A stretch of DNA of 64,000 nt, taken from assembly GCA_963725415.1 (NCBI GenBank), contig CAVRZY010000166.1, forward strand, positions 29,188-93,187. Direction: 5' to 3'. Below are positions 1-8,786 of the stretch, one piece after another. The DNA is from CAVRZY01 sp963725415 (lineage in GTDB: Bacteria > Acidobacteriota > Terriglobia > Bryobacterales > Bryobacteraceae). The position numbers and the translations under genes are program-made. Positions within the stretch are counted from its first letter, which is position 1. Every line of letters begins with the position of its first letter. The notes beneath the pieces were generated by a model that saw only the letters and a list, made by a program, of their open reading frames with translations, searched no databases and was not told where the DNA came from.

Positions 1-3000
1 CCGGTGGGCCTCGACCGCGTTGCGGCGCCCGTCCCAGATTCCGTTCTCCACAAAGATGTAGCGAACACCCAGGTCGGGAGCACTGGCGTACGCTGCCGGG
101 AAAACTATGAGCTCACTGTCGTAGAACTCTTGGTTTGAGAAGGCAATGAGGCTGTGATGCCGTGAGCGGTAATGCCAAAGCAGGCGTCGGACAGGGTGGT
201 GCACGGACGCCGCAACCTCCAGGATGCTCTCGCCCTCTTCGGCAGACAGGATTTCCAGTTCGGATAAGTCATCGTCGGGGGTAGCTCGCTCAAAGAAAGT
301 GGTCGGCGGCAACTGCTGGTTGTCGCCCACAATGACAACTTGCCTTGCGCGCGCAATCGCACCAATGGCGTCCTCGGGTTTGAGCTGGGAAGCCTCGTCC
401 ATCACGAGCAGGTCAAACTCAATTTCCCCGGGAGGGAGGTACTGGGCAACGGAGAGGGGACCCATCATGAAGCAAGGCTTCAGCGCCAGGAGAGCGCCGT
501 GAGCACGTTCAACTAGCTGGCGGATCTTGATGTGCTTGCGGCCTTTTGCGATTTCCCGCTGGATGAGCGCCAGGTCTGTCCACTGGCCCACAGGACCCTG
601 GTGAATCCCGTAAGGCACTGGACGGCCGTCTATGACGCAGGCAACACGGGCTTGGTAGTGGTGCATCACCTCTTCATCGAGCCGGACGAAATCGCGACGC
701 ACCTTCTCGTGACTCAGGCCGCTGAAGTGCATGAGACGCGGATGCTTCTCCAGGGCGCGCCGTGCCAGGGAGCTGTAGACGACAAAATGATAGGCGGGAA
801 CAAGATGCGCGGGCGTGATGTGCCCGTGTTCAGCGAGTTCCAAGAGGCCGTCCAGCTTCGAGCGCTGCACTTCGGCTCTCGCCCTAAGGTGGTCAGTCCA
901 TTCCGAAAGCTCCGGCTGTGAACTCACAGCTTCCTCTAGACGCGATCGCATGTGCCCTAGCGCAGGAACCTGTCCAGGCTCGGTAAGGCGAAACCACCGC
1001 GAACTGTCGAGCGTGGCCTGCCGTTCGAACTGGTTCCACAACGTTTCCAGTTCGCCTAAACACCGAACCACTTCGTCGCACCAGCCCGCAGCAGTGGCAA
1101 ACCTGGATGCGTCGCCGGTGTCGAACAGCCAGGTCTGGAGGCTGGGCGGCAGCCCTCTGCCGGCAATCCGCTCCGCCAGGTCGAGGGTACTGGCAATCGC
1201 CTCGGCGTCCGTGTCGATTCTGGCGTGGCGCTCACTCAGCACCCCACGGACTGTCACGTCGTCCTCGAGCAAGGCCTTTCGCGACGCCAGTTCCTCGCCG
1301 CGTTCCAGCAGGCCAGGAATCTCACGCAACCGAACGTCCTCACCAAGGCCGGCGGCGGCTAGACAGCTTTGGACGGAGCGCATCTCCTTGCCGATCGAGC
1401 CCAACGTGGCCGCAAATGCGTCCGGCTCTGAGCCGGACGCTAGCCAAGCAGCAGCAGGAAAGGCGGTAGCCACGTCGCGAAGTTCCGCCGTAATCGTCCT
1501 GAGCCTTGAAAGCTGATCCGAACGGGATTCGGCAAGCCGGACAATCTCGCGCAGCGCCGCCGTGCGTGTGGCACATAGAGCCTGAACTACCCTCCCAGCG
1601 AAACCGGCGCGTCTGGGCAGCCTCGCATGTAGCTCCTGGTACCAATCAACGAGCCGTAGCAGGTCATCCCACGGCGCGTCGATATCACGGTCGAGAATGC
1701 CGATGAAGCTCCAGCAGGAGTGAGTCCGGAAGGTCGCCCTGCGCTCGCAGAATGCCAGCAGCTCTCGCAGGCCTCGATCCATCTCGCTGCGCGTGGGCCT
1801 CTTTGGGCGTTTTCTGATCCGCCTGAGGTAGCGCCTGGATACCCGGTATGAACTGCCGAACCAGCGCTGCCATAACCCACTACTTTCGACCACGGTGACA
1901 TGACCGCGGAGTTCATCGGCGGAGGCGACGCAATCAAGCCTGAACTCTGCCTCGAGACGCCCCATGATTGAGCGGAGCTCGGCCGCGTCCTGAGCAGCAG
2001 CGCGCACCGTCACTGCCGCCGCCTCCTGCTCGAGACCAGTGCGGCGCAAGGGTAGAGTGTCGAAAGGCGTGCCGGTCACCAGCAGGTCGATAGCTGCCAC
2101 AAGCGTGCCAACGTCGTCGAGCGCAAACGACAGCCCGCCTTCGAGCAACTCGAGAACGCCCCGCAGAAACGGAATCGTCTCCGTAATTGCGGCACTGAGG
2201 TCTTCGAGACGGCTCGCCCACGCCGCGAGGGCATGGGCGTCCCAATCCGAAACGCCAAGGTGCGCAGCCCAAGGAGCGACCTGCCTGAGCTGTGCCTGGG
2301 GAGAGCTGTCTAGACGCACCCAATCGCTGACCAACGCCGCCAGCGCGGCCTCATCCCGCCGGAATGACGCGAGCTCCGAGAGAAAGCGCGTCACGACTCC
2401 GCGGTTCTCCGGCTGTGCCAGACGTGGGAGCAGAGCCTCGATTTCAGTCCCTTTAGGCGCGGGAAGCCCGCCTTTGATTCGGCGCGCCGTGGCCTGAATC
2501 GTTCGCACTGAGTCCCGCGGTTGAAGGTCAAGGACGGGCCCACACTGTGCCAGGATCGCCTCCAGTTCCCGGCACTTGGCGAGGCAGCTCCGGAGCAGTG
2601 AAACCAGGTCTCGTTCAGCGAAATAGTCCAGCCCGGGGTTGGATACGCCGTACCACGGGTGCAACGAGAGCGAAGGGCGCGTGCGCATAAGCCTTTCCAA
2701 GTGGCCGCTGCATATGTCGAGAATCTGTCGGTGTGCCTCCAGTTCAGCCCGCGTAAGGCTTTCCGCTCCATCCAGAAGAATGCCGTCCGCAAGTTCCGGA
2801 CTGAAGGCAAGGCCTTCGCGCAGACGGTCACGCGCCCAGAGGATCTCGAATATGGTCCGGCCCAGGCTGCCGAAGATTGAGTTTATGAGGCCGACGTAGT
2901 CAAGCAACTCCTGCTTGTTGCGCTTGAGGGCCTGCAGCTTGTGATCCAGCTCAGCGGGATCGCCGAAGGAATTCTTTTTCTTGAGCCTCTCGTCGAGGTC

Positions 3001-4263
3001 CTTCAAGAGTTGCTGCTTCTGCGTCTTGTGGCTGTGCAGTTCGAGGCAGAATATGCCCAGCCCGGCCTTGTCGAGGTTGCGGCGGACCACCTCCAGGGCG
3101 GCGAGCTTCTCTGAGACAAACAGAACGGTTTTCCCCTTGGCAAGCGCCGCGGCGATCAGATTCGTGATGGTCTGGGACTTGCCTGTACCTGGCGGCCCTT
3201 GGATGACCACATTCTTGCCGCGGAAAACGTCAACGAGCGCGCTGTGCTGCGAGCTGTCGGCATCGCATATGAGCGGGGGCAGGTCGCGGGAGACCGCCGG
3301 AGAGTCGATGTCGTAGTCTTCTGCGACATGTGGTGACTCGGTCCTTGCACCTTCGAAGAGTTCATGGACTACGGGATGCCTGTGGATTTCCTTCCCCAGG
3401 GGCCAGCGCTTGGGGTCAAGGTCGAGGTACATCAGCAGCTTGCCAAAGTACAGGAGGCATACGGTTACCCATCGGCGCACCCTCCAGCCGCGTTTGTGCG
3501 CGACCGCGCGCTGCACGCGCGAGAAGTAGTCCTCGGGCTGCTCCTCCCCATCCCACGGGGGCAGCTCCAGTGAGAAATCCTGGCGAAGCTTTTCCGCAAG
3601 GCAGAGGTTGAACCCGAGGTCTTCGCCGGTGTACTCCAAGCAGTTCCTGATGGGACCCCCATGCGGCGACTTCTCTTCGATGATGGTGACCGGGACAATG
3701 AGCAGAGGCGCGTGCCGTGCGTGCGCTCTATCCTGTTCTTCGAACCACTCGAGGAAGCCGAAGACAAGGTAGAGCATGTTGGCGCCCGACTCTTCGATGG
3801 AAGTGCGCGCGGCATTGCGGAGCCGCCGAGCGAGCGTGTCGAGCTCGGGCGAGTAATGCAGGGTTTGAAGGAACCGATCGTAGTGTGCCGTGGTGGCAAC
3901 GCTGGCGGGGCCGGGCTCCGGAAGGTCGAAAGAAGCGGCGATACCGAGCCTCGCGCCGTACTCTGCGGTGCTGGGCTTCGTTCCGTCTGGCCCGTAGTCG
4001 CTCGGGCTGGGGTCTTTAACCGGCTTGAAGGCGAACCTGTGCCCGTTCATCAAGCGCTCGAAAATGACATCGGGAAGCTCGTCAACGATGCGAAGGCTCG
4101 AGGCCCGCGGGTGCCGGAAATGCAGAAGCCTGTTTCTCGGTGTCAGATCAAGCAGCCGTTTCCGCAAGCGTTCCAGGCCGGCAGCCGTGTCTCCCCTCGG
4201 AAACTCTTCCAGCACCTGGAATGCGGGTGTTGTTTCCCGGTCAAGACCCGATTGAGGAGGCAT
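1..4263 (-). CDS. Large SF1 helicase with DUF4011-like N-terminus, C-terminus beyond the window
   Basis: One uninterrupted reading frame of 1421 codons runs from ATG at 4263 (preceded by GGAG) to the window edge, so the C-terminus is missing. The N-terminal ~300 residues resemble the DUF4011 region of giant helicases (LRKRLLDLTPRNRLLHF near residue 35). Walker A GPPGTGKSQ has its Lys near residue 362. After a long helical insert come the Walker B-like MDEAS (Asp near 1289), a GDNQQLPP motif and YRSRHHSLIAFSN, the usual order of an SF1 DNA2/UPF1-type motor. Such proteins are ATP-dependent nucleic-acid motors, often with a nuclease or DUF3320 C-terminus and sometimes found in defence islands. 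The specific role is unknown. Unlike several of its neighbours it shows no frameshift. Confidence 0.85.
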   Translation of the reverse strand, partial: MPPQSGLDRETTPAFQVLEEFPRGDTAAGLERLRKRLLDLTPRNRLLHFRHPRASSLRIVDELPDVIFERLMNGHRFAFKPVKDPSPSDYGPDGTKPSTAEYGARLGIAASFDLPEPGPASVATTAHYDRFLQTLHYSPELDTLARRLRNAARTSIEESGANMLYLVFGFLEWFEEQDRAHARHAPLLIVPVTIIEEKSPHGGPIRNCLEYTGEDLGFNLCLAEKLRQDFSLELPPWDGEEQPEDYFSRVQRAVAHKRGWRVRRWVTVCLLYFGKLLMYLDLDPKRWPLGKEIHRHPVVHELFEGARTESPHVAEDYDIDSPAVSRDLPPLICDADSSQHSALVDVFRGKNVVIQGPPGTGKSQTITNLIAAALAKGKTVLFVSEKLAALEVVRRNLDKAGLGIFCLELHSHKTQKQQLLKDLDERLKKKNSFGDPAELDHKLQALKRNKQELLDYVGLINSIFGSLGRTIFEILWARDRLREGLAFSPELADGILLDGAESLTRAELEAHRQILDICSGHLERLMRTRPSLSLHPWYGVSNPGLDYFAERDLVSLLRSCLAKCRELEAILAQCGPVLDLQPRDSVRTIQATARRIKGGLPAPKGTEIEALLPRLAQPENRGVVTRFLSELASFRRDEAALAALVSDWVRLDSSPQAQLRQVAPWAAHLGVSDWDAHALAAWASRLEDLSAAITETIPFLRGVLELLEGGLSFALDDVGTLVAAIDLLVTGTPFDTLPLRRTGLEQEAAAVTVRAAAQDAAELRSIMGRLEAEFRLDCVASADELRGHVTVVESSGLWQRWFGSSYRVSRRYLRRIRKRPKRPTRSEMDRGLRELLAFCERRATFRTHSCWSFIGILDRDIDAPWDDLLRLVDWYQELHARLPRRAGFAGRVVQALCATRTAALREIVRLAESRSDQLSRLRTITAELRDVATAFPAAAWLASGSEPDAFAATLGSIGKEMRSVQSCLAAAGLGEDVRLREIPGLLERGEELASRKALLEDDVTVRGVLSERHARIDTDAEAIASTLDLAERIAGRGLPPSLQTWLFDTGDASRFATAAGWCDEVVRCLGELETLWNQFERQATLDSSRWFRLTEPGQVPALGHMRSRLEEAVSSQPELSEWTDHLRARAEVQRSKLDGLLELAEHGHITPAHLVPAYHFVVYSSLARRALEKHPRLMHFSGLSHEKVRRDFVRLDEEVMHHYQARVACVIDGRPVPYGIHQGPVGQWTDLALIQREIAKGRKHIKIRQLVERAHGALLALKPCFMMGPLSVAQYLPPGEIEFDLLVMDEASQLKPEDAIGAIARARQVVIVGDNQQLPPTTFFERATPDDDLSELEILSAEEGESILEVAASVHHPVRRLLWHYRSRHHSLIAFSNQEFYDSELIVFPAAYASAPDLGVRYIFVENGIWDGRRNAVEAHR

Positions 4264-4494
4264 ACGGCTCTCCGACTTAAACCGAGACGTTAGGTTCGTT
4301 ACGCAAGGTTATCCGCCGCCCGCATCCGACTCAGCAGGCAAGAAACCCTACGACGCACAACGCATTGATTATATTCGATATGCATCTGGGAGTCACCAGT
4401 GAGCAACGCGCGCCGGTGCGGCAGCGCACGAAGCGACGCGACATAGAGCCGCAGGAGGCTGGCCATCGCCCTCGGCCGCCAGCAGGTTGGGGGC

Positions 4495-4539
4495 GTTGGC
4501 GGGCTGCCCCACCCTACAGGGGCCAAGCGCCCCGCCAAC
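4495..4539. repeat. Palindromic (cruciform/REP-like) element
   Basis: GTTGGCGGG (4495-4503) and CCCGCCAAC (4531-4539) form a perfect 9-bp stem. Inside it, GCCCC (4506-4510) pairs with GGGGC (4519-4523). It sits exactly where the recognisable part of the lactate permease remnant begins, so it may mark a rearrangement breakpoint. No second copy was noticed in the window. The stretch from 4264 to 4494 shows no gene. Confidence 0.55.
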
Positions 4540-4541
4540 TT

Positions 4542-4754
4542 GCAGGCACGAGCAACGGCGTAATGGGCAAGATGATCGACGCGCAATCCATCATCGTGGC
4601 CTGCGCGGCCACCGGCCAGGAAGGCAAAGAGGGCGACCTGTTCCGCGCCGTTTTGAAGCACAGCATCCTGCTGGCGGTGATTGTGGGCCTGATCGTGATG
4701 GTGTACGCCTACCTGCTGCCGGGCTGGGTCCCCAGCGGGCACAAGTTCTGGTGA
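4542..4754 (+). pseudogene. lctP: 3' fragment of an L-lactate permease gene
   Basis: About 70 codons match only the C-terminal end of the LctP lactate/proton symporter family. NGVMGKMIDAQSI is followed by ACAATGQEGKEGDLFRAVLKH, a final hydrophobic segment (LLAVIVGLIVMVYAYLLPGW) and the natural stop. The first ~450 residues expected for the family are absent, and the frame upstream is unrelated and runs through the palindrome at 4495-4539. The remnant converges tail-to-tail with the YfhO gene, one base apart. It is either a deletion relic or a sign that the helicase segment was joined here during assembly. Confidence 0.7.
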
Positions 4755-4755
4755 G

Positions 4756-6765
4756 TCAGGACCTGGCAGGCTTCCGATAGAAGAGCAGACCGAGGCACGC
4801 CGCGAGGCTGCACAGGCTGAGCGCGGCGCCCAGCGTGAAATAGTTGGGCCGGTATTGAAAAACCAGTTCCCCTTCTCCTGCCGGGATCAGAACGCCCATC
4901 AGGGCGTGATCCGTGCGGTAGATGCGCAGAGGGGTGTTACCGGCGCGGGCGCGCCAGCCCGGGAAGTATGGCACGGAGAGGCGTAATAGCGAGTCCGTTG
5001 GAGTGCGGTACCGGATCCGGTAGTAGTCCCCCCGGTATTCCACAATTTCGGCCACGGCGCCGGCGCCCTGAGTGACCGGCGCAGGAAGCCCCATCACTAG
5101 CGCCGTCTCCGCCGGATCGAGCGAGGACAATCTGTTTCTGCTTTCGTTCATGTCCGCCACCACCTGAACTTGCTTCGGAAAGTACACGCGCGGCAACACG
5201 TCGGGGTTGGCCTCCAGTGTCTTCTTGTCCAGGTTGAGATAGCGGCCAACATTCAATCCGTTCTTCAGCTTAGGACTCCTTTCCATCGCGGACACGTAGT
5301 CTTGGTAGGCGGTCAGCACGAAGGCATTGTATCCATAGGTAGTCTCCAACCGAATGTCCAAAGGATGATTCAGCGGGCCGAACGCGAAGACTCTTTCCGG
5401 GGCCATGAATCGAGTCAGGGCAGGCTGGGAGGTGGAGATCAGGCGCTGGAATCTCTCCTCGGCGGATCCGTACAGCTCGGCAAAACTGGATCGGGCATAG
5501 GCCAGGGGGTTCTGCTCGCTGTTCCAATACCAAAGATCACCGTAGAAAATGACGATCAAGATTACGGGCAGCCAGGGGACCGGCCAGCGCCGCTGCAAGA
5601 TAACTATTCCGGCGCCCGCCAGAAGAGCGATCCCCAGGGCCGGCACGAACCAGATATTGACCGGCGCGCGGATACTGGCAAATCCGGGCAGCCGCGCTAT
5701 GACAGAATAGAGCCCTAATTGCGGCCCAGCCGCGTACCACAGGCACGGCAGAATCAGCAGCAGCGCTGCCAGCCGCACCCGACGGTGCCGGAGCCCGAGC
5801 ACGGCCAAAGGGACCAGCAGCATTCCAGCATAGAAATAGAACTGGGTGATGTCTTCGGGACCTCGGTACTGCCCATCCAGCGCGCCGTAGTAGTTCGGGT
5901 AAAACAGCGTGAGCAGAGCCTGAGCGGGAATCATGCCCTCGCCGCGGGTGGTGGCAGACAGGCGGGAGCGAATCGAGTGGGCCACCAGCTCCAGGCCGGG
6001 CAGCGCTTGAACGCTCGACAGGAGCACAGCTCCGATAGCGATCCCGGCACAGATCGCAACGACGCGCCGCCATTTCTGAGGATTGCGAATCAGCAGAGAG
6101 AGCGCCAGCAAGGCCAGGGCCAGAAAGCTGTACAGCGCTGTCTGGAAGAAACCCACTAGAACGATCGAACCCGCCACCAGACTCGCCAGTGCGATGTAGC
6201 GCAGCACTCCTGTCTCGAACGCCAGACAGAACAGGTAAAGCAACCAGGGCAGCAGGGAGGCGATCTGAAACTTCGCAACATGAGAACTAACTCCCGCAAA
6301 GTACCCGGAGAACCCGTAACAAAGACTCGAGACCAGCGCCGCCGGAGACGATTTCAGGAAGTGGCGTGCGAGCAGGTAGGCGCCAAAGCAGGCCAGCAGG
6401 GCATGGAGGAAGAGTTCGACCTGAAGCGACCGCGGCACGATCCCCGCCAGGAAAAAAGGCCAGTTCAGGGGATACCACGCCCCCACCTCCATATCCGCCA
6501 GGAACGGGAACCCGGAGAACACGTAGGGCGTCCAGAAAGGCATTCTGCCAGAGCCGATCTCATCGGAGAAGTACTTCTGGCGGCTGTAATGACAATCGAC
6601 CGCGTCCCATTGAATGGAAGCTTGTGGTGAGGTCAACGGCGTCCAGTAAAAGACCAGTACTGCCAGGGCCAGACCAATCGCCGGCAGGTATCTTCGATAG
6701 CGCGAAGTCGCAGGCGGCGCCGTGACCTTCGGCTGCCTCTGAGGTTGTCGCTTCTTCTTTGCCAT
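4756..6765 (-). CDS. YfhO-family multi-pass membrane protein
   Basis: This 669-residue protein has a basic start (MAKKKRQPQRQPK), one membrane helix near residue 30 and a luminal-type loop with CHYSRQKYFSDEIGSGRMPFWTP. A long series of hydrophobic helices (about residues 90-420) follows, then a soluble C-terminal domain and a last helix before RKPARS. This layout is that of the Bacterial membrane protein YfhO family, GT-C-like proteins; in Firmicutes YfhO acts in glycosylation of teichoic acids. The substrate here is unknown. It starts 12 bp after the serine hydrolase gene, so the two are probably co-transcribed. Confidence 0.8.
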   Translation of the reverse strand: MAKKKRQPQRQPKVTAPPATSRYRRYLPAIGLALAVLVFYWTPLTSPQASIQWDAVDCHYSRQKYFSDEIGSGRMPFWTPYVFSGFPFLADMEVGAWYPLNWPFFLAGIVPRSLQVELFLHALLACFGAYLLARHFLKSSPAALVSSLCYGFSGYFAGVSSHVAKFQIASLLPWLLYLFCLAFETGVLRYIALASLVAGSIVLVGFFQTALYSFLALALLALSLLIRNPQKWRRVVAICAGIAIGAVLLSSVQALPGLELVAHSIRSRLSATTRGEGMIPAQALLTLFYPNYYGALDGQYRGPEDITQFYFYAGMLLVPLAVLGLRHRRVRLAALLLILPCLWYAAGPQLGLYSVIARLPGFASIRAPVNIWFVPALGIALLAGAGIVILQRRWPVPWLPVILIVIFYGDLWYWNSEQNPLAYARSSFAELYGSAEERFQRLISTSQPALTRFMAPERVFAFGPLNHPLDIRLETTYGYNAFVLTAYQDYVSAMERSPKLKNGLNVGRYLNLDKKTLEANPDVLPRVYFPKQVQVVADMNESRNRLSSLDPAETALVMGLPAPVTQGAGAVAEIVEYRGDYYRIRYRTPTDSLLRLSVPYFPGWRARAGNTPLRIYRTDHALMGVLIPAGEGELVFQYRPNYFTLGAALSLCSLAACLGLLFYRKPARS

Positions 6766-6777
6766 CGGATCTGTGAC

Positions 6778-7827
6778 TTACTGTTTCGCCTCCAAAATGA
6801 GCCGCAGCAGACGGCCGAACTCGACTGCGCCGACTCCTCGTCCGGGCAGATCTGTGTTCACGCGGTGCACAACAACCAGTTTCCTGGCCGGAATCACAAC
6901 GATGAAGTGACCGCCGGCGCCTCGCGCGGAGTAGGAGCCATCCTCGAGGGTGACATCGGGAAAATGCCTGCCGTCCACGGCTACCCACCACATGTAGCCG
7001 TAGCCGCCCGAGCCGCCGGCGTCGGAATAGGACCTGGTGGAATTGCGCACCCAGTCCTTGGGGATGATCGAGCGGCCACTCCATTCGCCTTGCCGCAGGA
7101 ACAGCAGCCCGAACCGGGCCATGTCTCGGGCAGTCATGCGGATGGGATAGGCCGGATGGATGGAGTCCGGTCCTTTGAAGTACTGCCCGTCCTCGACCCG
7201 GAAATCCTCCATCTCGAGCGGATCCGCGATGCGGCGTTTCAGCTCCTCGAAGATCTTGGTTTTGGTCTCCCGCTCGAAGATGGTACCCAGGGCGTTGAAG
7301 TCCCAGTTGTTGTAGTACCAGAAGGTTCCCGGGGGATGGCTGCCGCGCGCGGGACGGGCCGCCTTCATCGAAGCTGTCTCGTAGAGAGCGGGATGATAGA
7401 TGCCGGAGCGGGCTTTCAGCAGGTCCAGAATCGTGGCCTTCTTCTCGATCGGGCTGAGCGCGGGCTGGTGGTCATCGACGCCGAGTTCTTCGAGCGTCTT
7501 GCTGAGGCGGATCTGGCCCTCCTTGACGTGAATCCCGTACAGCGCGCTCAAGAAGCTCTTGCGGATGGAGTGGATGTTGAACTTGCGGGCCGTCTCGCCC
7601 CACTCATCGATGACCAGACCGTCTTCGACGATCATCACGGCCGCCGAGCCGATGGAGGCGGAATACTCTCTGGCCGCCTTCAGCTTCTGCGGCGACCAGC
7701 CGAGTCTGGCGACGGAGACGGCTTTGTCCCAGGACTTGCCCGGATAGCGCTTGCGGGCATCGGCCTGGGGCAGAAGGACGAGGCTGGCCAGCAGGCCGGC
7801 CAGCAGGAGTCTTCTTGACAGGATCAT
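6778..7827 (-). CDS. Secreted serine hydrolase, beta-lactamase class C / penicillin-binding fold
   Basis: The protein starts with a signal peptide (ILSRRLLLAGLLASLVLLPQADA). It carries the SxxK motif SIRK of the nucleophile helix, followed by SFLSALYG, and the second motif YNN in WYYNNWDFNALG. A C-terminal strand segment (GGHFIVVIPARKLVVVHRVN) fits the beta-lactamase family fold. Relatives include 6-aminohexanoate-dimer hydrolase and many periplasmic esterases and peptidases. The substrate cannot be told. An in-frame GTG lies 12 bases upstream, but the ATG at 7827 places the signal peptide better. The YfhO gene follows 12 bp downstream. Confidence 0.82.
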   Translation of the reverse strand: MILSRRLLLAGLLASLVLLPQADARKRYPGKSWDKAVSVARLGWSPQKLKAAREYSASIGSAAVMIVEDGLVIDEWGETARKFNIHSIRKSFLSALYGIHVKEGQIRLSKTLEELGVDDHQPALSPIEKKATILDLLKARSGIYHPALYETASMKAARPARGSHPPGTFWYYNNWDFNALGTIFERETKTKIFEELKRRIADPLEMEDFRVEDGQYFKGPDSIHPAYPIRMTARDMARFGLLFLRQGEWSGRSIIPKDWVRNSTRSYSDAGGSGGYGYMWWVAVDGRHFPDVTLEDGSYSARGAGGHFIVVIPARKLVVVHRVNTDLPGRGVGAVEFGRLLRLILEAKQ

Positions 7828-7909
7828 GGGATGCTGCACCCCAGAAGATCAGGATACCGAAGCGGCGCGCCTCAACGTCGAGGCCCCAGCGGTTAAAATA
7901 GATAGAGTC

Positions 7910-8770
7910 ATGAAAACTAAATTGCCCACCGCAGCGATTACCGACGAATTCTGTCCCGAGCTGGAGACGGCCGTCCAGGCCATGGCGGAAATCGGCATGA
8001 CGGGCGCGGAACTGCGCGTCGTGTTCGGCAAGAACATTCTGGACTTGACCGACGAGGAACTCGAGCAGGCCACCCAGATTGTGACTTCGCGGGGTCTGAA
8101 GGTCATTTCGCTATCCTCGCCGCTGCTAAAGTGCGTGCTGCCGGACGCGCCGCCTGTGGATACGCGCTTCCAGCACGACGTCTTCGCCTCCAAGCACACC
8201 TTCGGGGACCAGCCGCGGCTCGCGGCGCGGGCCTTCCAGATTGCCCACCAGACCGGCGCGCGGGTTATTCGCGTGTTCTCCTACTGGCGCACGCAGGCGC
8301 CCGAGGAATGCTTCGATCGCATCGCGGAGGCGCTGGCCGCCATGGCGCAGAAGGCGGCTGGCGAAGACCTGATCATCGGGCTGGAGAACGAGCACGCCTG
8401 CAACGTTTCGACCGGCGCGGACGCTGCGCGCGTGCTGGCGGCGGTCAATCATCCCAACCTCAAGGTGGTGTGGGATCCGGCTAATGCTTACGTGGCGGGC
8501 GAGATCCCGTTCCCCGACGGCTACCGCAAGATGCGCCCGGCAGACGTGGCTCACGTGCATGCCAAAGACTGCCACCTGGAAGGGCCCAAGCCCATCTGGG
8601 GACCGCTGGGCACACGCGCCATCGATTGGAAAGGGCAGATCGCCGCGCTGCTCGAAGACGGCTACAGGGGCTACATCAGCCTGGAGACCCACTGGCCCGG
8701 CCCGGGTAACAACAAGTTCCAGGCCAGCGTCATCTGTGGCTGGAACTTGCAGGGGCTGCTAGCGGCGTAA
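7910..8770 (+). CDS. Sugar phosphate isomerase/epimerase, xylose isomerase-like TIM barrel
   Basis: The 286-residue product has the AP_endonuc_2 (xylose isomerase-like) barrel pattern. Characteristic segments are EIGMTGAELRVVFGKNI, GLENEHACN, VVWDPANAY (metal-binding Asp), DVAHVHAKDC (His) and GYRGYISLETHWPG (terminal Glu). Relatives interconvert ketoses or act on inositol derivatives. The substrate is not inferable. The frame is open upstream to 7751, but the ATG at 7910 gives the family's normal N-terminus and lies just after TTAAAATAGATAG, a possible -10 region. It diverges from the serine hydrolase. Confidence 0.8.
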   Translation: MKTKLPTAAITDEFCPELETAVQAMAEIGMTGAELRVVFGKNILDLTDEELEQATQIVTSRGLKVISLSSPLLKCVLPDAPPVDTRFQHDVFASKHTFGDQPRLAARAFQIAHQTGARVIRVFSYWRTQAPEECFDRIAEALAAMAQKAAGEDLIIGLENEHACNVSTGADAARVLAAVNHPNLKVVWDPANAYVAGEIPFPDGYRKMRPADVAHVHAKDCHLEGPKPIWGPLGTRAIDWKGQIAALLEDGYRGYISLETHWPGPGNNKFQASVICGWNLQGLLAA

Positions 8771-8786
8771 CGCGCGGCATCGCGCC

